Source of the DNA: Gluconobacter oxydans
GTDB taxonomy: Bacteria > Pseudomonadota > Alphaproteobacteria > Acetobacterales > Acetobacteraceae
Assembly (NCBI RefSeq): GCF_006539685.1
Contig: NZ_BJNM01000003.1
Span: 124,001 to 188,000 of the forward strand
Direction of reading: 5' to 3'
Length of the DNA stretch: 64,000 bases
In this document: piece after piece, positions 8,631 to 17,054 of the stretch
Layout of the letters: the number at the start of each line of letters is the position of its first letter
Position numbering within the stretch: position 1 is the first letter of the stretch
Translations under genes and position numbers: made by a program
The notes under the pieces: model-generated
What the model was told of the DNA's origin: nothing
Database searches by the model: none
What the model saw: the letters and a program-made list of their open reading frames with translations, nothing else

Positions 8631-9355
8631 CAGACCAATCCTCTCACATGCTCAAGATCAGCAGGCGTATCCACGCCCTGAGGCGCGTGGTCAATCCTCG
8701 CGCAGCCAATCGTCATGCCGGCTTCAAGCGCCCGCAGCTGTTCCAGACTTTCCCGGCGCTCCAGCGCGGAGGGCGGCAGCGTCACGAAACGCTCCAGCGC
8801 CGCGCGACGCCAGGCATAGATCCCGACATGATGCCAGTGCGGCCCCTCGCCCCACGGAATGGGCAGACGGGAGAAATACAGCGCACGCGCCACGTCCGCC
8901 CCGTCAAACGCGCAGGCAATCTTCACAACCTGGGAGGCATCATGCTCGGCATCGCTGGTCACGGGAGCCGCCAGTGTTCCGATATCGAACGTGGGATCTT
9001 CCAGTGGCTTCAGGACAGCAGTCAGACTGGACGGTTCGATCAGAGGCAGATCACCCTGAAGGTTGATCACCACATCGTGCCTGCCCTCGGGGTCCACCTC
9101 CGCAAGTGCGGCGTGCACACGGTCGGACCCGCTCGCCAGTCCCGAGTCGGTGAGCACACCCCGCACATCGGGAATATCCCTGATGACATCAAGGATTTCA
9201 GGATCCCCCGCTGCAACGACAACCGGTCCGGCCTTCGCCGCCAGCGCACGTCGGACCACCCGAACGATCATGGGCACGCCACCAATATCAGCGAGGGGCT
9301 TGCGCGGCAGGCGGGTCGAAGCAAGTCTGGAGGGGATAACGATGATCGGATGCAT
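8630..9355 (-). CDS. kdsB: 3-deoxy-manno-octulosonate cytidylyltransferase
   Basis: KdsB activates Kdo to CMP-Kdo for lipopolysaccharide core synthesis. The 241-residue protein has the nucleotidyltransferase start VIPSRLASTRLPRKPL, GSDRV, NLQGDLPLI (the metal/CTP-binding QGD) and HVGIYAWRRAALE. The frame extends upstream, but the ATG at 9355 has GAGGGG just before it and matches the family N-terminus. It is the first gene of the kdsB-pheA-dapA-smpB chain and is divergent from the hisN-like gene 75 bases away. Confidence 0.95.
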   Translation of the reverse strand: MHPIIVIPSRLASTRLPRKPLADIGGVPMIVRVVRRALAAKAGPVVVAAGDPEILDVIRDIPDVRGVLTDSGLASGSDRVHAALAEVDPEGRHDVVINLQGDLPLIEPSSLTAVLKPLEDPTFDIGTLAAPVTSDAEHDASQVVKIACAFDGADVARALYFSRLPIPWGEGPHWHHVGIYAWRRAALERFVTLPPSALERRESLEQLRALEAGMTIGCARIDHAPQGVDTPADLEHVRGLV

Positions 9356-9430
9356 GGCCCCTCTGATGCCGCCCCCCAGAACGGGCGTCAATCTCATGCC
9401 ACGCTCCTGGGACGGGAATAGACGAAAATC

Positions 9431-10219
9431 ATGAGTGAAACGGTTCTGCAGACCGCCATTGAAGCCGCCACGGCCTGCGCCGACATCGCCCGCAGGACCG
9501 TCCTGCCCCATTTCCGGACGTCCCTTCGTGCCGACGCCAAATCCGACGACAGCCCCGTCACCATCGCGGACCGTCAGGCCGAACAGGCCATGCGCAGCAT
9601 TCTTGAAGAACGTCTGCCGGAGCACGCCATTCTAGGCGAGGAAAACGGCATAAGCGGCGCCAGCAGCGACTGGCTCTGGGTTCTCGATCCCATCGATGGC
9701 ACCCGCGCTTTCCTGACCGGCCGCCCCACTTTTGGTACGCTCATTGCGCTCTTTCACAAAGGCCGCCCCGTCCTCGGGCTGATCGACCAGCCCGTTACGG
9801 GAGAGCGCTGGCTTGGCGTTACGGGGGGGCCAACCACCTTCGTGTCCGATCGTCTGCCCGGTACCATCGGCACGCGCCCCTGCCCGGAAGCGGCCGAAGC
9901 GGAACTGTCCTGCACGGCCCCAGAAATCATGACCGCGGAGCACGCCCCGCGCTTTGCCAACCTGCAAAAACATACTCGCCGCACGTCATGGGGTGGAGAC
10001 TGCTATGCATACGGACTGCTTGCCCTGGGCCAGATCGACGTCATTGCCGAATGCACCATGAAACCCTGGGACTGGGGGGCGCTCGTTCCCGTGGTGGAAG
10101 GCGCTGGCGGACGCATCACGGACTGGCAGGGCAATCCTCTCACGCTCGAAAGTGACGGCACCGTTCTGGCCTGCGGAGACGCAACCCTGCTTCCCGAACT
10201 CGTCCGCCACCTTTCCTGA
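9431..10219 (+). CDS. hisN: Inositol monophosphatase-family protein, probable histidinol-phosphatase
   Basis: The 262-residue protein is a Mg-dependent phosphatase of the IMPase superfamily. GEENG and WVLDPIDGTRAFLTGRPTFG supply the metal ligands, and MKPWDWGALVPVVEGAGG is the second signature. The RAFLTGRP form of the motif is the one seen in HisN-type histidinol-phosphatases, which make histidinol in many alphaproteobacteria lacking HisB-N. No his gene is nearby, so the substrate remains inferred; other IMPase substrates are possible. Confidence 0.83.
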   Translation: MSETVLQTAIEAATACADIARRTVLPHFRTSLRADAKSDDSPVTIADRQAEQAMRSILEERLPEHAILGEENGISGASSDWLWVLDPIDGTRAFLTGRPTFGTLIALFHKGRPVLGLIDQPVTGERWLGVTGGPTTFVSDRLPGTIGTRPCPEAAEAELSCTAPEIMTAEHAPRFANLQKHTRRTSWGGDCYAYGLLALGQIDVIAECTMKPWDWGALVPVVEGAGGRITDWQGNPLTLESDGTVLACGDATLLPELVRHLS

Positions 10220-10359
10220 ATCCCGCCAATCGGCTAGGGAGAGGACCCCGGCGAACGTGGCGGCAGACATGAGCCGGGACCGGTCTGGTCACGGCCAGAC
10301 CTGATGGAAGCAGTTTGAATTGAAACCGGAGCCTTCCGGTTCATGACCGGGACGGATTT
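10220..10359 (+). promoter_or_regulatory. serA leader with two hairpins
   Basis: Between hisN and serA lie two inverted repeats. The first is a perfect 7-bp stem with a 6-base loop (GGTCTGG at 10282-10288, partner at 10295-10301). The second, at 10321-10343, is a 9-bp stem with one bulged A. A five-codon open frame (ATG GAA GCA GTT TGA, 10304-10318) sits between them. Structured leaders (the serC motif) are known upstream of serine genes in alphaproteobacteria; membership of this one is untested. Confidence 0.45.
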
Positions 10360-11610
10360 ATGGAAACGCAGTTCTCTCTCCCCAAGAACAAGATCCGCAT
10401 TCTTCTTCTGGAAGGCATTCACGAAAGCGCCGCAGCCCATTTCGCCGCAGAGGGCTACACCGAAGTGACGCGCGTCAAGGGCGCACTCGAAGGTGATGCG
10501 CTGAAGGAAGCCCTTCAGGGTGTGCACATGGTCGGCATCCGCAGCCGGACGCAGCTGACCCGCGAAGTCCTCGAAGGCGCAGACCGCCTCATGGCCATTG
10601 GCTGCTTCTGCATTGGCACGAACCAGGTCGATCTGAACGCCGCACGCATGCTCGGCATTCCCGTCTTCAACGCACCGTTCAGCAACACCCGCTCCGTGGC
10701 CGAACTGGTGATGGGCGAGATCGTCATGCTCCTCCGCCGCATTCCGTCGCGCTCGGAAGCCTGCCACAAAGGCGGCTGGGACAAGTCCGCCACCAACGCC
10801 TGGGAAGTCCGTGGCAAAACGCTCGGTATTGTTGGTTATGGCTCCATCGGCTCCCAGCTTTCGGTCCTGGCCGAGGCGTTCGGCATGCGGGTGCTGTATT
10901 TCGACGTGATGCCGCGCCTGCCGCATGGCAACGCCATCGCCGTGTCCACCCTGCATGACCTGCTCGCACAGTCCGACATCGTCAGCCTCCATGTTCCGCA
11001 GACGCCGGAGACCGATCTGCTGATCGGAGAGACGGAAATCCGGGCCATGAAGCCCAATTCCATCCTGCTCAACAACGCGCGCGGCAACGTCGTGGAGCTT
11101 GAGGCCCTCGCAGTTGCGCTGAAGGACGGACACCTGATGGGCGCGGGCGTGGACGTGTTCCCGGTCGAACCCAAGAAGGCCGGCGAAGAGTTCAAAACGC
11201 CGCTTCAGGGCCTCGAGAACGTCATCCTCACCCCGCATATCGGCGGCTCCACGATGGAAGCGCAGGAGCGCATCGGCGTCGAAGTCGCCCGCAAGCTGGT
11301 CGATTATTCGGACGTTGGCTCCACGATCGGATCCGTCAACTTTCCCAGCGTCCAGCTTCCCGAGCGTCCCCGGGGCACGCGCTTCATGCATGTCCATGCC
11401 AACCGGCCGGGCATCATGCGCCAGATCAATGACCTGTTCGCCTCGCAGAACTGCAACGTAACGGCCCAGTACCTCCAGACGGATGGTGAAGTCGGCTACG
11501 TCGTTGTCGAAGCCGAGTCGGAAGGCCCTGACATGGACACGAAGCTGCTGGACGGCCTCAAGGCCCTCGATGGCACACTGCGTGCCCGCCTGCTGTACCA
11601 GCGCGCCTGA
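10360..11610 (+). CDS. serA: D-3-phosphoglycerate dehydrogenase
   Basis: SerA oxidises 3-phosphoglycerate to 3-phosphohydroxypyruvate, the first step of serine synthesis. The 416-residue protein is of the shorter E. coli-like type. It has a substrate domain with GIRSRTQLT, the NAD-binding fold with IVGYGSIGSQL near residue 162, the catalytic arginine/glutamate regions (NNARGNVVELEAL, GAGVDVFPVEP) and HIGGSTMEAQ with the catalytic histidine. A C-terminal ACT domain (HANRPGIMRQINDLF) implies serine feedback. The ATG at 10360 follows GGGACGG closely. Confidence 0.96.
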   Translation: METQFSLPKNKIRILLLEGIHESAAAHFAAEGYTEVTRVKGALEGDALKEALQGVHMVGIRSRTQLTREVLEGADRLMAIGCFCIGTNQVDLNAARMLGIPVFNAPFSNTRSVAELVMGEIVMLLRRIPSRSEACHKGGWDKSATNAWEVRGKTLGIVGYGSIGSQLSVLAEAFGMRVLYFDVMPRLPHGNAIAVSTLHDLLAQSDIVSLHVPQTPETDLLIGETEIRAMKPNSILLNNARGNVVELEALAVALKDGHLMGAGVDVFPVEPKKAGEEFKTPLQGLENVILTPHIGGSTMEAQERIGVEVARKLVDYSDVGSTIGSVNFPSVQLPERPRGTRFMHVHANRPGIMRQINDLFASQNCNVTAQYLQTDGEVGYVVVEAESEGPDMDTKLLDGLKALDGTLRARLLYQRA

Positions 11611-11615
11611 CACCC

Positions 11616-11635
11616 TTGCCGTTAACCAACGGTAA
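11616..11635. repeat. Short palindrome between serA and comM
   Basis: TTGCCGTT and AACGGTAA form an 8-4-8 inverted repeat with one mismatch, immediately after the serA stop. It could be a weak terminator without a T-run or a protein-binding site for comM. Neither is demonstrated. Confidence 0.35.
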
Positions 11636-11660
11636 ATAATTTCGGGCTAGGATTTGTCTC

Positions 11661-13163
11661 ATGACGAGTCCCAGCCCGCATACACCTGCCCTCGCCCGCA
11701 TCCAGAGCTTCGCCTTCTCGGGTATCGAAGCCGTTCCGGTCACGGTCGAGGTCCAGGTCTCCAGCGGCCTGCCCGCATTTCTCGTTGTGGGACTGGCGGA
11801 CAAATCCGTCGGCGAAGCCCGCGAACGTGTCCGCGCTGCCCTGACAGCCATGGGACTGGCGCTTCCGCCCAAACGCATCCTCGTCAATCTCGTGCCGGCC
11901 GACCTTCTCAAGGAAGGCGCGCATTTCGATCTTCCCATAGCCCTTGGCCTGCTGTGTGCGATGGGGATCCTCTCCTTGGAGGCCGTTTCGGCCTATGCGG
12001 CTGTGGGTGAACTGTCGCTGGACGGACGCATCAATCCCGTCGCTGGCGTTCTGTCCGCTGCCATTGGTGCCGTCCAGGATGAGCTCGGACTGATCTGTCC
12101 GGCAGCCCAGGCGATGGAAGCACGCTGGGGCAATGACAGCACGGACGTTCTCGGCGCCCCCACACTCGCGGCCCTTGTTTCCCATTTTCAGGGACAGCAG
12201 ATCCTGTCGCCGGCCTCGCTCCCGACCGAACATGTCATCGAGTACGGGCCGGATCTCGTGGACGTCAAAGGGATGGCAATCGGACGACGCGCTCTGGAAA
12301 TTGCCGCTGCCGGGGCCCATTCCATGCTCATGAGTGGACCGCCGGGTGCAGGAAAATCCATGCTCGCCAGCCGTCTGCCCGGAATTCTACCCAACCTGAC
12401 ACGGGAAGAAGCGCTGGAAACCAGTCGGATCCACAGCGTTTCAGGCATTCTGCAAAACGGAAGGCTGGTCGTCCGACCGCCCTATCGCGCCCCGCATCAC
12501 AGTGCGAGCCTTCCCGCCATTGTGGGAGGCGGTGCAAAAGCCCGACCCGGCGAAGTCAGCCTTGCCAATAACGGCGTGCTGTTTCTCGACGAGCTTCCGG
12601 AGTTCTCGCGGGCCTGTCTGGAATCCCTGCGCCAGCCCATCGAAACCGGCAGCATTTCCATCGCCCGTGCGGCCCATCACACCACCTATCCGGCCCGTTT
12701 CCAGTTCATCGGCGCCATGAATCCCTGCCGCTGCGGCTATCTGGGTGACCCCGAACGGAGCTGTCGCAAGGCCCCGCGCTGCGGCGAGGACTACACGGCG
12801 AAGATTTCCGGCCCGATGCTCGACCGCATGGATCTCTGCGTGCAGATCGAGCCGTTATCTCCCATCGAAATCAGCCGCGCGCCGAAAGGAGAGAGCAGCG
12901 CCAAGGTTCGTGCTCGCGTGGAAATTGCCCGCCAACGCCAGATCGACCGTCAGGGCGTTCCCAATTCGCAGGTCTCTCCGGACCGGCTCGATATGGACGA
13001 CGATGCCCGCTCTCTTGCCGAACAGGCCGCTGAAAGACTGCGCCTGTCCAATCGGGGCATCACGCGCCTGATCCGCGTCTCCCGCACCATCGCCGATCTG
13101 GAAGGCACCCAGAGCATCCAGCGCCATCACGTTGCTGAAGCCCTGACCTTCCGTCGCCGTTGA
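11661..13163 (+). CDS. comM: ComM/YifB-family AAA+ ATPase (Mg chelatase-like)
   Basis: ComM is a hexameric helicase that promotes branch migration in natural transformation; in non-competent bacteria its role is unclear. The 500-residue protein has the N-terminal ChlI-like domain (GLPAFLVVGLADKSVGEARERVRAA), Walker A GPPGAGKSM near residue 226, Walker B VLFLDELPEF, the four-cysteine insert NPCRCGYLGD...C...C, and a C-terminal Mg-chelatase domain ending in the usual RHHVAEAL segment. Length is typical (about 500). Confidence 0.94.
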   Translation: MTSPSPHTPALARIQSFAFSGIEAVPVTVEVQVSSGLPAFLVVGLADKSVGEARERVRAALTAMGLALPPKRILVNLVPADLLKEGAHFDLPIALGLLCAMGILSLEAVSAYAAVGELSLDGRINPVAGVLSAAIGAVQDELGLICPAAQAMEARWGNDSTDVLGAPTLAALVSHFQGQQILSPASLPTEHVIEYGPDLVDVKGMAIGRRALEIAAAGAHSMLMSGPPGAGKSMLASRLPGILPNLTREEALETSRIHSVSGILQNGRLVVRPPYRAPHHSASLPAIVGGGAKARPGEVSLANNGVLFLDELPEFSRACLESLRQPIETGSISIARAAHHTTYPARFQFIGAMNPCRCGYLGDPERSCRKAPRCGEDYTAKISGPMLDRMDLCVQIEPLSPIEISRAPKGESSAKVRARVEIARQRQIDRQGVPNSQVSPDRLDMDDDARSLAEQAAERLRLSNRGITRLIRVSRTIADLEGTQSIQRHHVAEALTFRRR

Positions 13164-13166
13164 GGT

Positions 13167-14378
13167 TCAGAACTGAAGGCTGTCCAGACCTCGTGCCAGA
13201 TCGGTCTTCAGATCCTCGACGTCTTCCAGCCCGATATGCAGACGGAATGTCGCGGATGTCGGACCACCCTCACCCGTTACGCGCCGGATATGTCCCGTGG
13301 TCGGCAGGACCAGACTTTCATACCCACCCCAGGATGCTCCGATCCCAAACATCCCAAGCCCGTCGATCATACGCTCGGCGGCTTCAACGGAGATTTCCGG
13401 CTGAAGCTCCACCCCGAACAGGCCGCACGCCCCGGTAAAATCGCGCTTCCAGAACTCATGTCCCGGACAGTCTTCCAGCGCCGGATGCAGAACCCGCGCC
13501 ACTTCGGGGCGTGTCTTCAGCCACTGCGCGATTTCCAGCGTCGAGCGCGACTGATGCGCCAGCCGCACCCCCATTGTCCGCAGCCCCCGCAGCGTCAGCC
13601 AGCAGTCGTCCGGCCCGGCGCATAGCCCCAGCTGGATTGCGGCATCGCGCAATGTCTTCCAGTGCGCCTCATTATTGACCGTGACCGACCCCATGATGAC
13701 GTCAGAATGCCCGGCGGGATATTTCGACAGCGCCTGGATCGACACATCCACACCATGAGTGAAGGGCTGGAACACACCGATCCCCCAGGTATTATCCAGC
13801 ATTAGAAGCGCTCCGGCCTCATGCGCGATTCCGGCCAGCATAGGTACGTCCTGCACCTCGAAAGTGTGACTGCCGGGACTTTCTGCGAACAGCACTTTCG
13901 TCTCCGGTCGCATGAGCGCCAGAACTTCGTCTCGGGATGCCGTGGGAGGGTAATAGGTGGTCGTCACGCCCATGCGCTGAAGCATGGTTCCCGCCAAGCG
14001 CCGCGTCGGTCCGTAAACCGAGTCGGGCAGCAGAAGATGGTCTCCACAACCCAGAAACGCCAGAAGCGGCAATGCGCAGGCGGCGAGCCCTGAGCCGACA
14101 ACCTGTGTATGGGTTCCGCCCTCGATCCGGCTGAGCATTTCCTCAAGCTGGTGCTGAATCGGCGATCCCATGGCCCCGTAAACCACCTTGTGGGCATGGC
14201 TGCGACCGTCCGTCCGGTTCATGGCTTCCAGTGATGGAAACAGCACCGTCGATCCGCGGCTCACTGGCGCATTCACGAATGTTCCCGATTCCGGAAGCTC
14301 GTGTGGACGCCCCTCGCGCACCAGCATGGAGGCCATGCGGCTCCATCCCGCGCTGACCTGCTTTTCCAGATCGCTCAT
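13167..14378 (-). CDS. metC: Cystathionine beta-lyase
   Basis: A PLP-dependent enzyme of the Cys/Met metabolism family that cleaves cystathionine to homocysteine, pyruvate and ammonia. The protein has the phosphate-binding GSGLAACALPLLAFL region, SVYGPTR, LMLDNTWG with the PLP aspartate, and the lysine motif LSKYPAGHSDVIMGS typical of MetC. The frame allows ATG at 14384 or 14378; GGGAGAGGG lies directly before the first, so the second has better spacing. The upstream sseA stop overlaps or abuts this start, suggesting coupling. It is convergent with comM. Confidence 0.92.
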   Translation of the reverse strand: MSDLEKQVSAGWSRMASMLVREGRPHELPESGTFVNAPVSRGSTVLFPSLEAMNRTDGRSHAHKVVYGAMGSPIQHQLEEMLSRIEGGTHTQVVGSGLAACALPLLAFLGCGDHLLLPDSVYGPTRRLAGTMLQRMGVTTTYYPPTASRDEVLALMRPETKVLFAESPGSHTFEVQDVPMLAGIAHEAGALLMLDNTWGIGVFQPFTHGVDVSIQALSKYPAGHSDVIMGSVTVNNEAHWKTLRDAAIQLGLCAGPDDCWLTLRGLRTMGVRLAHQSRSTLEIAQWLKTRPEVARVLHPALEDCPGHEFWKRDFTGACGLFGVELQPEISVEAAERMIDGLGMFGIGASWGGYESLVLPTTGHIRRVTGEGGPTSATFRLHIGLEDVEDLKTDLARGLDSLQF

Positions 14379-14380
14379 GC

Positions 14381-15217
14381 TCATCCCTCTCCCGTCACAA
14401 CCGGGGCGTCGGGGTCACTGCCCCATTCCGCCCAGGATCCATCATACAAAGCCGCATCGCCATATCCCGCGATCGCCACAGCCGCCACGATCGTCGCAGC
14501 TGTCAGCCCGGAGCCGCAGGTTGCGATCACCGATCGCCCCGCCGCCGCACCCAGAATCTGCTTCAGTTCGGGAGCCGGCAGAAAGCAGCCGCTTTTATCC
14601 ACAAGACGCGTCCAGTCCATGCTCATTGCGCCGGGCATGTGGCCGCTCCGCACCCCGGGACGCGGCTCCGGAACTGTCGCGGCAAACCGTCCTGCACTCC
14701 GGGCATCGAGAACGAAACTGCCCTCCCGCTCCAGCGCAAGCCGCACATCCCCCGAACCCGCCAGAAGCCCGTAGCGGGGACGGGTCCGGAAAAGGACTGG
14801 CTCCTTTGCGGACGCTGCGCCCTCTTCCACCGGGCCGCCGGCCTTCAGCCAGGCCTCCAGTCCACCATCGAGTATCCGCGCGTTCCGGTGCCCGAACAGC
14901 CGTGCAAGCCACCAGCCCCGGCAGGCACCGACACTTCCGCGCCCGTCATAAAACACGACCGGCACATCCTCGCTTACTCCAAGCGCCCCCATCAGCCGGG
15001 CGAAACGCGCGGCCCCCGGCACCGTATGCGGAAGCGGGCTGTCCGGGTCAGCAAAGACATCAATATCGAATCGCTGTGCATCGGGCAGATGGCGCTGGGC
15101 AAACGCGGCAGCGGGGTCGCCTTTCTGCCCCGGCAAAAGCACGCTGGCATCAAGGGGAATGAACCGGCCAACCTCGGAGATCAGGGTCGCGGCATCAACA
15201 AGTGGCGAGATCGTCAT
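14381..15217 (-). CDS. sseA: 3-mercaptopyruvate sulfurtransferase (two rhodanese domains)
   Basis: Transfers sulfur from 3-mercaptopyruvate or a related donor to thiol acceptors. The 278-residue protein has tandem rhodanese domains. The inactive N-terminal one shows VVFYDGRGSVGACRGWWLARLFGH (quoted in parts: FYDGRGS and WWLARLFGH). The catalytic C-terminal one has ATCGSGLTAATI, where the CGSG[VL]TA loop marks mercaptopyruvate rather than thiosulfate specificity. HMPGAMSMDW is the usual inter-domain motif. It precedes metC with a 4-base ATGA overlap if metC starts at 14384, so the two probably form a sulfur amino acid operon. Confidence 0.88.
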   Translation of the reverse strand: MTISPLVDAATLISEVGRFIPLDASVLLPGQKGDPAAAFAQRHLPDAQRFDIDVFADPDSPLPHTVPGAARFARLMGALGVSEDVPVVFYDGRGSVGACRGWWLARLFGHRNARILDGGLEAWLKAGGPVEEGAASAKEPVLFRTRPRYGLLAGSGDVRLALEREGSFVLDARSAGRFAATVPEPRPGVRSGHMPGAMSMDWTRLVDKSGCFLPAPELKQILGAAAGRSVIATCGSGLTAATIVAAVAIAGYGDAALYDGSWAEWGSDPDAPVVTGEG

Positions 15218-15346
15218 ACCCGCACCATAGGTCGAGGGATGCGTCCGACGCTAGAGCGTGCCAATGTGTCACTCCATGAACACGCAGCCCACAGAGTCAT
15301 GCCGGTCCGGGCTCCCGTCCGGCTCCAGTCAGGAGAACGGCACCGC

Positions 15347-16426
15347 ATGACGACCGAGCGGATTCTCCTTGGCCTCATCCTGGCCGGAATTGCCTATGGA
15401 TGCGGCATCATCCTGTGGCCTTTCCTCTCGGCCATCCTGTGGGCTGCGATCCTCGCCTTCACGACCTGGCCCATCTACCGCCGCATGCGCCGGCATGTCC
15501 GCCCTGCGCTGGCCGCTCTCGCCATGATGGCATTGAGCGCGCTCTTCATCGTTGTCCCTCTGGCCGTCCTGACCAGCGCGGGCATCAGCGACATTCCCGG
15601 CACGATTTCGGAAATCGACACCCTGATCCTGCATGTCACCAGCGCGAACCCGCCTCCCGCCTGGCTAAACCGTATTCCGATGGCCGGTCCTCATCTCGTG
15701 AATGCCTGGCATCATTTCAGCCATGACGTCGGCGCCTTCGCGACCGAAGTTCTGCGCCCCTATGCCGGACAGATCGCCCATCTGACGCTGACAGTCCTTC
15801 TGCGTCTGGCAGGCGGCCTCGCCGAACTCGTCATGGCGCTGTTCGTGGCGTTCTTCCTGTGGCTCAACGGCGATACACTCGGCAACACCATCACGGCGCT
15901 GATCGACCGCATCGCCGGCCCGCATACCACGCCGCGTCTCATCAACATCATCGGCCGCACAGTCCGCGGCACGGTTTACGGCATCCTTGGCACCGCCCTG
16001 ATCCAGGGCGTCCTTACAGGGATCGGCCTCATGCTGGCGGGCGTGCCCTCTCCCGTCCTCCTGGCGGGCATTACCGCTTTCGTGGCCGTCTTTCCCATTG
16101 GCGCTCCGCTCGTCTGGGTCCCGGCCGCAATCTGGCTGGGCATGACCCACCATTTCGGGCACGGCCTGTTCCTCGCCATCTACGGCATCCTGATCATCTC
16201 GGGTGCCGATCACGTCATCCGCCCGGCCTTCATCGCCCGCGGTGCCCAGTTGCCCTATCTGCTGACCGTCCTGGGCGTTCTCGGCGGCATCGTGACCTTT
16301 GGCGGTGTAGGCATCTTCCTCGGCCCCGTCCTGCTGGCTGTCGGCTATACCCTGACCAGCGAGTTCGCCGCCGGCCCCCATCACCGCGAACGCAACCCCC
16401 TCTATCTGCCGGAGCCTCCGAAATGA
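15347..16426 (+). CDS. AI-2E/PerM-family membrane permease
   Basis: A 359-residue polytopic inner-membrane protein. It has two N-terminal helices (LLGLILAGIAYGCGII, FLSAILWAAILAF), a third after a basic loop, a soluble segment, and a C-terminal bundle of helices including GILGTALIQGVLTGIGLMLAG and VTFGGVGIFLGPVLLAVGYTL. This is the layout of the PerM/YdiK/TqsA family, whose substrates are mostly unknown. The open frame begins far upstream, but AGGAG at 15331-15335 and the first hydrophobic helix support the ATG at 15347. The stop overlaps the next start by four bases (ATGA). Confidence 0.85.
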   Translation: MTTERILLGLILAGIAYGCGIILWPFLSAILWAAILAFTTWPIYRRMRRHVRPALAALAMMALSALFIVVPLAVLTSAGISDIPGTISEIDTLILHVTSANPPPAWLNRIPMAGPHLVNAWHHFSHDVGAFATEVLRPYAGQIAHLTLTVLLRLAGGLAELVMALFVAFFLWLNGDTLGNTITALIDRIAGPHTTPRLINIIGRTVRGTVYGILGTALIQGVLTGIGLMLAGVPSPVLLAGITAFVAVFPIGAPLVWVPAAIWLGMTHHFGHGLFLAIYGILIISGADHVIRPAFIARGAQLPYLLTVLGVLGGIVTFGGVGIFLGPVLLAVGYTLTSEFAAGPHHRERNPLYLPEPPK

Positions 16427-17049
16427 CGACGTCCCTTCAGTCCGGAGCCTCTTTCAAGATCCTGAGCTGGAACCTTTACCGCTGGGAAGGCGCGTCCCTC
16501 GAAGACGTCCTGACAGTTATCCGTGCGGAAGATCCCGATATCGTCGTCATGCAGGAAGCGCAGACAGCGGTGGACGAACTTCCCGAGATCCTCGGCGGCT
16601 ATTATGACCGCATCCCACTTCCCGGACGCCCGCATGGAACAGCCTGCTGGAGCCGCCTGCCGTTTACGCGCCCTCCCTCATTCTGCCGCCTGCCGCGTGG
16701 TCTGCTGGTCAAGCGCACGGCCCAGCTCATCGATTTCGGTAGCTTCTCGCTCGCCAACGTGCATCTGTCGCATGGTCAGATCCTCAACCGGCGCCAGCTT
16801 CGCAGCATCAGCGCCAACATGCGCCACCGCGCCGTCATCATGGGTGACTTCAACCTTGTCGGTCCCGTCCTGCTCCCGGGCTTTCTGGATGTTGGCCCCA
16901 AGGAAAAGACACACCGGATGCTGAACCATGTTCCGCTGAGGCTGGACCGCTGTCTCGTGCGTGGCCTGTCCCGCCTGGAAGCGCGCGCCCTGCCGCGCTT
17001 CGGCTCCGATCACCGCCCCATCTCCGTCACGCTGCGACTGGGCGCGTAA
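16423..17049 (+). CDS. Endonuclease/exonuclease/phosphatase (EEP) family protein
   Basis: A 208-residue protein with the EEP fold motifs: ILSWNLYRWE, the catalytic glutamate in VVMQEA, ANVHLSHG, IMGDFNLVG and the C-terminal GSDHRPISVTL with the active-site Asp-His. Family members hydrolyse phosphodiester or phosphate bonds in nucleic acids or lipids. It is translationally coupled to the PerM-like gene and convergent with cardiolipin synthase, five bases apart. That recalls E. coli ybhP next to clsB, so a role in phospholipid metabolism is possible but unproven. Confidence 0.83.
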   Translation: MTTSLQSGASFKILSWNLYRWEGASLEDVLTVIRAEDPDIVVMQEAQTAVDELPEILGGYYDRIPLPGRPHGTACWSRLPFTRPPSFCRLPRGLLVKRTAQLIDFGSFSLANVHLSHGQILNRRQLRSISANMRHRAVIMGDFNLVGPVLLPGFLDVGPKEKTHRMLNHVPLRLDRCLVRGLSRLEARALPRFGSDHRPISVTLRLGA

Positions 17050-17054
17050 GACCC

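Noticed and set aside
10304-10318. Five-codon open frame as a leader peptide for serA
   Set aside because: It contains no serine codon and no clear ribosome site, so classical attenuation by serine is not supported.
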